Positions 11,466 through 20,574 of a stretch of DNA of 23,025 nucleotides are shown here, one piece after another. The DNA is from Oehlia diaphana. Taxonomy: Eukaryota; Glomeromycota; Glomeromycetes; Glomerales; Glomeraceae. The stretch is taken from the NCBI GenBank assembly GCA_003833135.1, contig QZLH01000842.1, forward strand, positions 1 through 23,025, written 5' to 3'. Below the pieces are notes generated by a model, which saw only the letters and a list, made by a program, of their open reading frames with translations, was not told the origin of the DNA and did no database searches. A program made the translations under genes and the position numbers. Numbering within the stretch: the first letter of the stretch is position 1; each line of letters opens with the position of its first letter.

Positions 11466-11662
11466 ACACACTTTCTTCCTTTTTCCTTTTATCCTCTTTC
11501 TAAGTAAAATTTTTGAGATGTATAAAGGTATAAAGTAATGTAATTATTAATTTTTATTAAGCTATTTTAGTACTGGAGTTTTATAAGAGTTTTTGCTATA
11601 AAAATTAGTGCTGCGTTTATTTCTTTAACTTTATAATATAACTACAACAGCTTATTCAAAGC

Positions 11663-11672
11663 GAACGCGTTC
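11663..11672. promoter_or_regulatory. Palindrome with MCB/MBF core
   Basis: GAACGCGTTC is a perfect 10-bp palindrome carrying ACGCGT, the core bound by MBF in yeasts. It stands out in AT-rich DNA. No adjacent gene is visible because the gap follows, so its role is open. Confidence 0.3.
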
Positions 11673-11878
11673 TTAAAGGTTAAGTAAAGTTATTCTGCAG
11701 GTATGAGACTATTCAAATATTAATTTTCGTCATAGTTAGTTTGAATATTCATAAACTACTTGTTTTTTTTGCAATATTTTATATGTGCAGATATTTTGTA
11801 AACACTTTGGTTAAATAAAACTAATTTTTGTTGAATAACAAAAGTTGTTTAATGGATACATATATTATGTTTGAGTTA

Positions 11879-12531
11879 NNNNNNNNNNNNNNNNNNNNNN
11901 NNNNNNNNNNNNNNNNNNNNNNNNNNNNNNNNNNNNNNNNNNNNNNNNNNNNNNNNNNNNNNNNNNNNNNNNNNNNNNNNNNNNNNNNNNNNNNNNNNNN
12001 NNNNNNNNNNNNNNNNNNNNNNNNNNNNNNNNNNNNNNNNNNNNNNNNNNNNNNNNNNNNNNNNNNNNNNNNNNNNNNNNNNNNNNNNNNNNNNNNNNNN
12101 NNNNNNNNNNNNNNNNNNNNNNNNNNNNNNNNNNNNNNNNNNNNNNNNNNNNNNNNNNNNNNNNNNNNNNNNNNNNNNNNNNNNNNNNNNNNNNNNNNNN
12201 NNNNNNNNNNNNNNNNNNNNNNNNNNNNNNNNNNNNNNNNNNNNNNNNNNNNNNNNNNNNNNNNNNNNNNNNNNNNNNNNNNNNNNNNNNNNNNNNNNNN
12301 NNNNNNNNNNNNNNNNNNNNNNNNNNNNNNNNNNNNNNNNNNNNNNNNNNNNNNNNNNNNNNNNNNNNNNNNNNNNNNNNNNNNNNNNNNNNNNNNNNNN
12401 NNNNNNNNNNNNNNNNNNNNNNNNNNNNNNNNNNNNNNNNNNNNNNNNNNNNNNNNNNNNNNNNNNNNNNNNNNNNNNNNNNNNNNNNNNNNNNNNNNNN
12501 NNNNNNNNNNNNNNNNNNNNNNNNNNNNNNN
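11879..12531. other. Assembly gap (653 Ns)
   Basis: An uninterrupted run of N from 11879 to 12531. The size may be an estimate. The gap lies between the two arms of an inverted repeat, which could itself have caused the assembly break. Any apparent open frame across it is meaningless. Confidence 1.
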
Positions 12532-12619
12532 TCTTGTTTTTTTTTCACGAAACAAAATATTTTCCAAGACAAAGTTGCACAAGGTTTGTGGCTATGATTA
12601 TTGAGCCAATCATATTTAA

Positions 12620-12720
12620 GACAAAAGGGGGAACAGGATAATATCGTATACCTGAGGTACACGTTAAGGATCCCCCAAAATTATTTTTTTACGTCCGTTA
12701 AATGTCGCCGGTCACGTGGG
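12620..12720 (-). repeat. Right arm of inverted repeat flanking the N gap
   Basis: On the minus strand this arm reads CCCACGTGACC, then CAGGTATACG and TTATCCTGTTCCCCC (plus-strand 12627-12641), in the same order as the left arm at 11360-11465. The outer word is at 12710-12720 and the inner word faces the gap, so the two arms are inverted around it. Sequence between the shared words has diverged, so the duplication is not very recent. Confidence 0.7.
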
Positions 12721-12852
12721 TAGAATTTAATTATAGTGTTTATTTATTTTATTTGTTTGTTTTATGGATAGTTAGGAGACTACATTGATAATTTTGTAAG
12801 CTAATAATAAATTATAAAAAAACACAATATCGAACTTCACTCAATTAAAAAT

Positions 12853-13015
12853 CAAGCCCTAACTAGAATAGAGATTTAGGGTGACCCAACGAGGGCCACC
12901 CTAAACCATCCTGGACCACCTACAACAGTAGGTATTTTTAGGTATTTGGGGATTACTCCCCATCGACCACCTTAACAACACCTCAGCACTGATGCCCACC
13001 CCGACCGGTGTAAAG
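12853..13015. repeat. GC-richer block of stacked short hairpins
   Basis: In otherwise AT-rich DNA this block has three clean stem-loops: TTTAGGGTG (12875-12883) with CACCCTAAA (12897-12905); CCTAC-aaca-GTAGG (12919-12932); and GGGGATTACTCCCC (12948-12961). GACCACCT occurs twice as a direct repeat flanking the last two hairpins. No open frame runs through it. It may be a degenerate mobile element or a structured transcript. I cannot name a family. Confidence 0.5.
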
Positions 13016-13288
13016 AAATTAATTATAATGTTACAACTAAATACAAATATTTAAATAATCACGTGATAACCAATTTCATTATTAAACAGACTAACCAAAT
13101 TATATTAGTTAGCGAACTAAAAGGAATTTTTGCCGACGATCTGATATGCACTCTAAAAATTAGTGCTATAATGACATGCATACTGAATTAATGCAAGACA
13201 TGCAAATCATGTATGACAACATAAAAACATTGACTTTATAATTGGTTCTTTCTAATGTTACAAATTGATTTTTTTTTCGGTCCGTTTT

Positions 13289-13300
13289 TTTCGCGCCAAA
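13289..13300. promoter_or_regulatory. Perfect E2F-consensus 12-mer upstream of the kinase-like gene
   Basis: TTTCGCGCCAAA matches the E2F/DP consensus TTTSGCGCSAAA at all twelve positions, about 310 bp before the ATG of the kinase-like gene. In AT-rich DNA such a GC core is unlikely to be frequent. Function is inferred from the motif alone. Confidence 0.4.
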
Positions 13301-13609
13301 CTCTAAATTAAGATACCTTTTATAGTAAAGTGTTAATTAAAGAATGGAATAATGCAGGGGATTTTTATTATTCAACCCGATTTTCAAATAATAAACAAAT
13401 GTAATTTGTAATTAATATTTATATTTTGTAACTAGAAATCATAACATGCTTGCGTTTAAGGTATAATCAATTTATATTTTCTTTTTCTTTCTTTATTGTC
13501 TTTTTCTCATAACGAGAATTTCGCGTTTTAAATTTTACAAAAAGTTAATTCGTTATATGTATGCTTTCTGCGACGATAAACAAAAATATATATACCCCAA
13601 AGCTAAGTG

Positions 13610-15629
13610 ATGGAAGTGGAATTTAAACATTCGGATTTTATTCCAGCACATACGACATCAAGTTCGATAGATGATTCAGAATTGGAACAAAGGCTTGAGT
13701 TATACGGACTTTGTAAAGAATGTCAACATCCAAAACTTAACGAAGAATGGTGTTCAAAATGTAATAACGAAAGATTTGAAGCAAGATTTGATACATGGAC
13801 TAGTGGAAATAAAGATATTGATAAATTTATTTCTACAGTACAATTAACTGCTACAAATTATTCTCAAATATTGGAATGGATTCCATGGAAACGTTTAATG
13901 GAAATTGTACATATTGGAATTGGTAGATTTGGATCTGCTTATTCTGTTAGATGGTTAGATGGATATATTACTCATTGGGATTTTACAAAACTAGAATGGG
14001 GAAGAAGTGAGTCCGGAAAAAAATTCTATGTTAAAGTCCTTCAAGGTTTATCAACTGACTTCGCAAATTTTGTTAATGAGGTGAATAATTCACGTGATTC
14101 CTTGTGAAATTTTTTTTTCCTGATTAGCTAATATCTTGATTTGTTTCCCTAGTTGTTGTCACATCAAAATGGTAAAAATGGGTTGATCCGGTGTTACGGA
14201 ATAACTCAGGACCCAGCCACAAAGGATTACGCATTAGTTATTCGTTGTATTGAGCGAGACATGAAAAGTTATTTATACAGTTCTCTTCCATATCCTGAAT
14301 ACGACTGGAAGACAAAACTAGAAATCCTCGCAGATATCGCTTCGGTCCTTCATCGTATTCATGACGCAGGTTTCGTTCACAAGAATCTTCACACAGGAAA
14401 TTTAAGACGTTTAATGAATAGCACAATAGTAACCGAGATAAACTTGAATAGTCACGGTGACGATTCACCGACACTATCACATTCGGATGGGGTTTATGGA
14501 GTTCTTCCTTATATTGCACCAGAAGTCTTACGAGGGGGGCCAATTAATAAAGCGGCGGATATATATAGTCTTGGTGTAATTATGTGGGAAGTAGCAATTC
14601 AAAGACCTCCATTTGATTTAAATGCTCATGATAAATTGTTAGCCCAAAGGATTTGTTGTGGATTAAGACCTCACATTAACAATTCAATGCCAAAATCATT
14701 AGCTAAATTAATTAAAAGATGTTGGGATGCAAATCCATTAAATCGCCCCGAAGCTGAAGAAGTTTATATTTGGGTACAATGGTGGCTAGATTTATGTAAT
14801 GATTCTACTTCTGATATTGCGGCAGAATTTAATATTGTTGATGGTGAAAGAAAACAAAAGGATGGAAATTTTTTTACACACCCCGAGGCTATTTATACAA
14901 AACGTTTTTTGGATTTTCCGAGTTTACCTGAGCCCGAAAATTTTTCTCCTGATACCTATCATCAAATGGTTTCTTTATATGCAAGACGTCAACATATTTT
15001 GGATTCTGACAGTCATTGGAGCGCAAATAATAACTCGGATATTTTTGGTAAGTAATTAATTAAAGATTTTCTGTTCGAATAGTTTGAATATAACGCGAAT
15101 TTTTATTTCTAATAGATTTCGAATCGCAATTATCGCGTCCACCTTCAACCTATGCAGAAAACAACAAGGACAATCAAATTCTCACCCCACCTCCTCATAA
15201 GATTATAAGAGATATCTCATTAGAATATAACATACCAGGAGCATTTATCGGTAATGATACTTTTCTTTCATAACTATATAAATTATGTTTATCTAATATA
15301 CGTATATTCTCATATATATAGGCGACAACATAGAAATAATTGACAATTGGGATGGTAAATATAGTTATTTATTATATTTAACAATTATATAGAACGAAGT
15401 CTAATTTCCTCTTTTGAATTTTAACACAGATGTTGAAGTATATATTCATTACGTTGTAATGGTTCTTATACCAAATGCATTTACGATAATTTTCCCAGAT
15501 ATTACAAAACATTATAAGAGTTTACCATTTTATATCAGAATTAGCTTTCTATCGTTAATGTTTTACTCGATTTTTGCTTCTATATGGAGCCTCATTAGAT
15601 TATTTCTCCTTTTTTTATTTCTTTATTAA
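13610..15629 (+). CDS. Kinase-like protein with Cys-rich leader, degenerate catalytic loop and hydrophobic tail (5 exons)
   Basis: Exons 13610-14080, 14153-15047, 15116-15250, 15322-15354 and 15430-15629; introns are 68-75 nt, GT..AG, the last three all phase 1; 577 aa. An in-frame TAA at 13604-13606 precedes the ATG. Residues 35-51 have CX2C-X9-CX2C, possibly zinc-binding, followed by DTWTSGN, the layout I know from the expanded Rhizophagus kinase family (TKL-like). Kinase-like fold about 94-370: Gly loop GIGRFGSAY (103-111), VAIK-type Lys142, helix-C Glu157, APE (279-281), DIYSLG (293-298), 'RCWDANPLNRP'. The catalytic loop is HKNLHTGN (233-240) in place of HRDLHSGN, so the proton-accepting Asp is Asn235. 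The DFG position reads E-I-N (252-254). Phosphotransfer is therefore unlikely and a scaffold or receptor-like role is inferred. The tail (515-577) has two hydrophobic stretches (about 515-533 and 544-577), probable membrane segments not usual for this family. Confidence 0.88.
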
Positions 15630-15919
15630 CAAATAATTAGAAAGTTTATTAAAATTTTGTATATTAATATAATATTTTTAAATGAAATTTATAATTTAGA
15701 CTCAATTATATTTGTTCTGATCAACATGATCAACATAAAAATTGATAATTTTGTCAAGGCACGTGATTCAAAAATATAAGTCAAATCTCGTTTAAAAAAA
15801 ATCATCTTTTTTTTTATTTTTGTTTGAACTACATTATTTTTTTTAACGTATTTATATTTTTTTAAAAAACCTACAAAAAAGTATTTTCAACTCGTGCTCT
15901 TTGTTTACTACTTGACGCA

Positions 15920-16930
15920 ATGGCTTCAATACTTTCTGATGGCTCTTTAACCGATGTATCCTCGTCGAGTTCGCCTTCGTCAGGGTCATATGATAGTTCG
16001 GGAAATTCTTCACCTAATGTAACATTACGTTATCAAAAAGGAGAAGAAGCGCTATGTTATCATGGTCCTACGGTATATATAGCACAAATCTTAGATACGA
16101 GAATAATATACACTAGTAAAGTTGGTGAAGTAGGTCCACAATATCACGTACATTATAAAGGATGGAACAAGAAATGGGACGAATGGGTACCTGAATCAAG
16201 ATTACTTAAGAAGACACAAGAAAATATAGAGATGTACATGATGCCGAAGAAGCATGTTATGGTTGAATCATCAGAACAAGATTCAGCTGATAATATTGTT
16301 GATAATAATAACAATAATAATAAAAGGAGATTTAAAGAAGATGAAAGCGACCTAGAGGGAGGAGATAAGAAAAATCAAAAATTACGCTCAAAAAGAATTA
16401 GGTTATCTGTTGATGTAAAAATTGAGGAGAAAGTCAGGATGATTGATGAATGGCAGTGGATAACTAAAAATCAATTAATTATACATCCAATGCCAAGAGA
16501 AAAAACTGTGGATGATATTCTAAAGGAATTTTTAGACTGGTACTTGGAAAAATTAAGAGAACGTAATAAAATCACTAAACAACAAGAGTTGGATGTAGAC
16601 GATGATGTAGAAGATTTTAAAGAATTCTTTAATGAAGCCCTTCCAATTTATCTTCTTTATCGTTTTGAACGACAACAATTTGTTGAAATGGCAGAAAAAT
16701 ATCCTGAACTTCCTTATTCTTCAATTTATGGTGCAGAACATTTAATGCGTCTTATTATAAAAATACCAGATCTTGTATTTTCTGTACAAATGAAAGAAGA
16801 GAAAGCTGAGGAAATACAAACGTTGGTTAGGGAGATAGCAGAATTCATACAGCTCAAATGTAAAAACTATTACGCTACTCAATATGAACCTGCTGATCCC
16901 GCTTATATTAGAATTATCTGGGAATATTAA
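15920..16930 (+). CDS. EAF3: MRG15/Eaf3-like chromatin protein (single exon)
   Basis: Orthologue-like member of the MRG family (human MORF4L1, yeast Eaf3), a nuclear subunit shared by NuA4-type histone acetyltransferase and Rpd3S-type deacetylase complexes that reads H3K36 methylation. The 336-aa product (human about 362) has a Ser-rich leader (1-35), then a chromobarrel domain at about 36-98 with H48, Y79, W82 and W86 of the aromatic cage ('HYKGWNKKWDEWVPESR' is nearly the human sequence). A linker with a run of six Asn (129-134) and basic patches follows, then the MRG domain at about 160-336 ('LLYRFERQQF', 'IYGAEHLMRL', 'YEPADPAYIR'). An acidic insertion (DVDDDVED, 225-232) sits inside the MRG domain. 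It is intronless, unlike its neighbours. The start is the first ATG and fits the family. Its upstream spacer to the kinase-like stop is 290 bp. Confidence 0.95.
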   Translation: MASILSDGSLTDVSSSSSPSSGSYDSSGNSSPNVTLRYQKGEEALCYHGPTVYIAQILDTRIIYTSKVGEVGPQYHVHYKGWNKKWDEWVPESRLLKKTQENIEMYMMPKKHVMVESSEQDSADNIVDNNNNNNKRRFKEDESDLEGGDKKNQKLRSKRIRLSVDVKIEEKVRMIDEWQWITKNQLIIHPMPREKTVDDILKEFLDWYLEKLRERNKITKQQELDVDDDVEDFKEFFNEALPIYLLYRFERQQFVEMAEKYPELPYSSIYGAEHLMRLIIKIPDLVFSVQMKEEKAEEIQTLVREIAEFIQLKCKNYYATQYEPADPAYIRIIWEY

Positions 16931-18069
16931 TGAAAAGCTTAATGAGAGAATTTGACAAAAAAAAGCAAATGGAAAGTATTAGAAGAAGTAGATGTCAATT
17001 TGCCAGCATATTGTAAATGCTATTCTATTTTCATTTTTCAATACTTTAATTATTTTAATTCTATTATCCTTTGTATATATTTTTTTATTTTTTTATTTTA
17101 GTATTCTGCTTTAGTAATTAATGTATTTTAATTCTTTTTTTTATATTTAGCTGTGATAGTTTATAACGTGCAGACATATTCTTTAACATTATAAACTTAT
17201 TGTTTACATTATCAGGATTTGTTATTGAAGAAATAAAAATTAATATATACCCAAAAAATTTCAATTATTCTAATTATTCTGAAAATAGTTGATGTATTGT
17301 ATGCTAACTGAAATAAATAAATTTGTATATTATATAAGATTTATTTGTTTTATAAGAATATTAATAAGTAATAATTTGCATAGAAAAAATTTTATTTACT
17401 AAATTAAATAAAAAATATTAAAAATTCCAGTAGAACCAATTTTTTTTATATAAAATTATAGCTTTTCAATAAATTTAATTAATTAATTATATTATTTGTA
17501 CATATAAACCCTAATTTTTCAATATATACAGTATAGCTTTATTTCTTTATTTTAAATTTAATTTCATATTATTATATAATATTAATATATAAAAATAAAA
17601 ACAACTACATGGAAAATTAACCAAAAAAATTATATAATTTCAAATAAAATTATTACAAATATTATTAATATTAATTCTTTATTGATATAAATTTTACTTT
17701 CAATTAACTAAAATTAGCAATATTCTAAAAGCAATCAAAATTATCAATTATGGAATCAGATGAAGTTGTATAAAATAAAAAACTTGTATTTCAACTAATC
17801 ATATAAATCTAAAGGCTAAAGCTATTTTAACAAGTTTGTTATATTCATTTTTTAATATACTGTACATATATTAGTTAAAGTAAAAAAATTATAGATATAT
17901 AAGGTACAAGAATAATAAATTAAATTACAGAATACTAATAAATTACTTAGTATCATCCAATACTATAAACTTTACATATATATAATCAGTATTTAATAGG
18001 TTAAAACAGCTATACAGATATGTATTTATAAAAATTCATTCACAGGTCAAAATGTGAAAAATCAGGCAT
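16931..18069. other. AT-rich gene-free DNA after MRG15
   Basis: The first ~150 bp are probably the 3' UTR of the MRG15-like gene. Beyond that the sequence is almost purely A/T-rich, with many short TATA and AATTAA tracts. I see no gene, RNA or clear repeat unit until the hairpin at 18070. Confidence 0.65.
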
Positions 18070-18131
18070 CAATCAGTCACCAATCAGGCACCAATCAGGT
18101 AGCTGATTGGTGACCGATTGGTGACTGATTG
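18070..18131. repeat. Long hairpin with 29-bp arms built from a CACCAATCAG unit
   Basis: The left arm (18070-18098) pairs with the right arm (18103-18131) with only two mismatches and a 4-nt GTAG loop. Each arm is itself made of near-tandem copies of CACCAATCAG or its complement CTGATTGGTG, so the hairpin is a palindromic arrangement of an 11-bp unit. It is sharply GC-richer than its surroundings. No transposon ends or target duplication are evident. Confidence 0.85.
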
Positions 18132-19030
18132 GCATTTTTGCCAAACTGATTTATATTTAATACCTTTAGTTTTTTTAAAGAAATACTAAAGAATAAAATT
18201 TAAAAATACTAAAAAAAAAAAAGTTTATAATTTTTAGAAAATTCTAAAAAAAAATTAGGTAAAAAAAATAATAAATATCAACTATTTAATACTACAAATT
18301 TACAATTTTTTAAGAAATTAGCTGATATCTTTTAATTAATAGTTTTATTTTTTACTAGAACCCTGAAAATAATCTAAATTTATATAAAATTATATGTAGA
18401 TTTAGCTTTAAATTTTACTAATAATCTTTAATTTGTTAGATTCATTTAATTGTAATAAAATAAATATTTTATTATATAATTTATCTTTTTAAAGTATAAT
18501 ATTAACTGAAATATTGCAGAATCTTGCCATTTATTTATCATTTATTTATAAGGTAAAAATCATATATAAAATTTTTTGCAAATTCTATTATAAAAGAAAA
18601 TTTATTATAGGATCCTGCTTACTTCTAATAGAGGTCTTCTCACAAAATTTCAAATTTACTGGTAATTTTACCAACCCTTTCTGTCTCATAATTTTACTTT
18701 ATACATAGTATGATCTTTTAAAATTATACTGAATTTTACCTTAAATTTTTAAAAATCTAAATTTTCTTTAAAAAATATTTAATTATTAAATAAAGTATTT
18801 TACAATAGTTTAAACATTTATTAAATTCTTATTAATATAAAATTTTATTAATTAATTAAAAAATTTTTAAAAAAATTTCTATGCTAAAATGAAGTAAAAT
18901 TAGTTATTTAATATAAAAATAATACTGAAAAATTACAAAATTTTTTAAAAAAATTTATGGACTTATAATTTTCTCCTCTTTTACTCCACCACCACCCTTT
19001 TCTTTTAAAGTTCTTTATATAGATTTTTGT
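18132..19030. other. AT-rich gene-free DNA
   Basis: Extremely AT-rich with long A and T runs. A short open frame near 18514-18708 has the composition expected of chance translation of AT-rich DNA and no recognisable domain. A CCACCACCACCC tract near 18987 is the only compositional break. Confidence 0.65.
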
Positions 19031-19380
19031 CTGTTACGCTATCACATCTAAAATAATTTTATTTTGTTATTTAAAATTATTACACTGTCATGTCTAAAAT
19101 TTGTTACATCATCACGTCTAAATCTTTTTACAATTTCATTATACTGTCACGTCTAAATCTTTTTATAATTTTGTTATACCATCACGTCTAAATCTTTTTA
19201 TAATTTCATTACACTGTCACGTCTAATTCTTTTTATAATTTTGTTATACTGTCACGTCTAATTCTTTTTATAATTTCATTACACTGTTACATCTAATTCT
19301 TTTTATAATTTTGTTACACTGTTACGTCTAATTATCTAATTCTTTATAATTTATTATACCATTACATCTAAATTATTATG
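19031..19380. repeat. 35-bp minisatellite with 70-bp higher-order unit
   Basis: The word CACGTC (or CATGTC, CACATC, TACGTC, TACATC) recurs at 19113, 19148, 19183, 19218, 19253, 19288 and 19323, exactly 35 bp apart. Looser copies lie on both sides (19043, 19089, 19363). Consensus pieces are TCACGTCTAA and TTCTTTTTATAATTT. Successive units alternate between ..TTTCATT.. and ..TTTTGTT.., so the array has a 70-bp dimer as its higher-order unit. About ten copies in all. Confidence 0.9.
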
Positions 19381-20574
19381 TGTTATTTATTACAATTAAG
19401 GGTAAATTTTCATGTTATATTTATTTATAAGATTAACCTTATTATATACCAAAGTCTATACAAATTATTAGTTAATTTTACCTTATAAAACTTTAATTTT
19501 ACCTTATAAAACTAGAGATCTTTATTTATTATATATATAATTTTACCCTTATCTATTAAGAGAATTTTACTATAAATTTTATCACAGATTTTTGGACATC
19601 TATATTAGAAGTGAGCGAGTTCTATTATTATACAGTAATTTTTTTTTTAGCTAATTAATCAATAGAATTTAAGAATAAAATAAGGTAAAAATTATTAGTA
19701 AAAAGCCAATTTTTTATGGTGACCTTTATTATAAATAAATTAAAATCTTAATATTATATTTTAAAATTTTAATTATACAGAATCTGAGTTGTTTTAGTAA
19801 TCTTTAGAGTTTTCTTAAAATTCTATCTACTATTAATATAAGTCACTTTATAACCTAAGGTAAGATTAATATATAAAATTCTTTCTACTATAAAAAAAAA
19901 TTTTATATTATATTATTATAATTTTTTTTCTTTTTAATTAATTAACCAATCAAATTTAAGAAAATTCTAAAGTAAGATTTTATATAAAAGTAAAATTTTT
20001 ATCAATATCATATCTTAATAGTAGGCAGAATTCTATTTTCTTTTACTTCTATCTAATTAAAATCTAATTAGTAGTTAAAATTGGATTACTAAAGTTAAAA
20101 TAATTACATTTTATTAATTATTAATCAGTAAAAATTTCATTTTTTTTGTAATTACTAATAAATAATAATTTTTACATAATATAATTTTTTTAAGTTATAT
20201 ATTATAAAAATTTTATATATTTTTATTTTTTATTTATTTTAATATAATGTTTATATAAAAAATTTATATTAATAATTAATGAAAATGTCATAAGATTAAT
20301 AAAAATTTTTTTTATAGCATGATATTACAATATAAATTATTGGTATATTATAGTTTTGAAATTTATAATATATAAGTAAAATCTAAAGTTAATCAAAATT
20401 AATACAAATGATTAAAATTAGTGATTTTTAAACTATAATTCTGGTTAAAATTTTTTTAATTTTAGCCAAATTCTTAAGATTAATATAAATTTGACTAAAT
20501 TAAAATTTTTATAATATTGTATCATATTTATATAATGTAACATCATTTTAACAATTATAATCATATTCATCTAT
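19381..20574. other. AT-rich gene-free DNA
   Basis: No gene is supported. Short direct repeats such as TTTTACCTTATAAAACT (two copies near 19478-19512) occur, and several AAATTTTA-type inverted words, but A/T richness makes them hard to tell from chance. No clear terminal repeats or target duplications were found. Confidence 0.6.

Larger units (their letters stand above)
11313..11878. other. Intergenic DNA left of the assembly gap
   Basis: No gene is supported. It contains the left arm of the gap-flanking inverted repeat (11360-11465), a pyrimidine-rich tract (about 11468-11503), a TATAAAGGTATAAAG stretch near 11521-11535 and the palindrome GAACGCGTTC (11663-11672), which carries the MCB/MBF core ACGCGT. 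Together these could be a promoter for something in or beyond the gap, but no start codon with a coding frame can be seen before the Ns. Confidence 0.5.
12532..13609. other. Intergenic DNA between the gap and the kinase-like gene
   Basis: About 1.08 kb with no supported gene. It holds the right arm of the gap-flanking inverted repeat (12620-12720), a GC-richer hairpin block (12853-13015), and then AT-rich DNA upstream of the kinase-like gene. A perfect 12-bp E2F consensus lies at 13289-13300. A TATATATA run sits only about 16-23 bp before the kinase-like ATG, which is too close for a normal TATA box. Confidence 0.6.

Noticed and set aside
11196..11471. Minus-strand 91-aa open frame
   Set aside because: It crosses the right end of the 662-bp TIR element and the left arm of the gap-flanking repeat; no domain, and the frame is explained by their higher GC content.
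11821..12662. Several long open frames on both strands across 11.8-12.7 kb
   Set aside because: They consist almost wholly of Ns; there is no readable coding sequence.
12857..12904. CCCTAA / TTAGGG words resembling telomere repeats
   Set aside because: Only three isolated copies in mixed orientation, explained by the local hairpin; not a tandem telomeric tract.
13607..13609. GTG just upstream as an alternative start of the kinase-like gene
   Set aside because: The ATG follows immediately at 13610 and an in-frame TAA lies directly before the GTG; nuclear eukaryotic genes rarely start at GTG.
18514..18708. Plus-strand 64-aa open frame
   Set aside because: Low-complexity Ile/Phe/Lys-rich translation of AT-rich DNA with no homologous feature.
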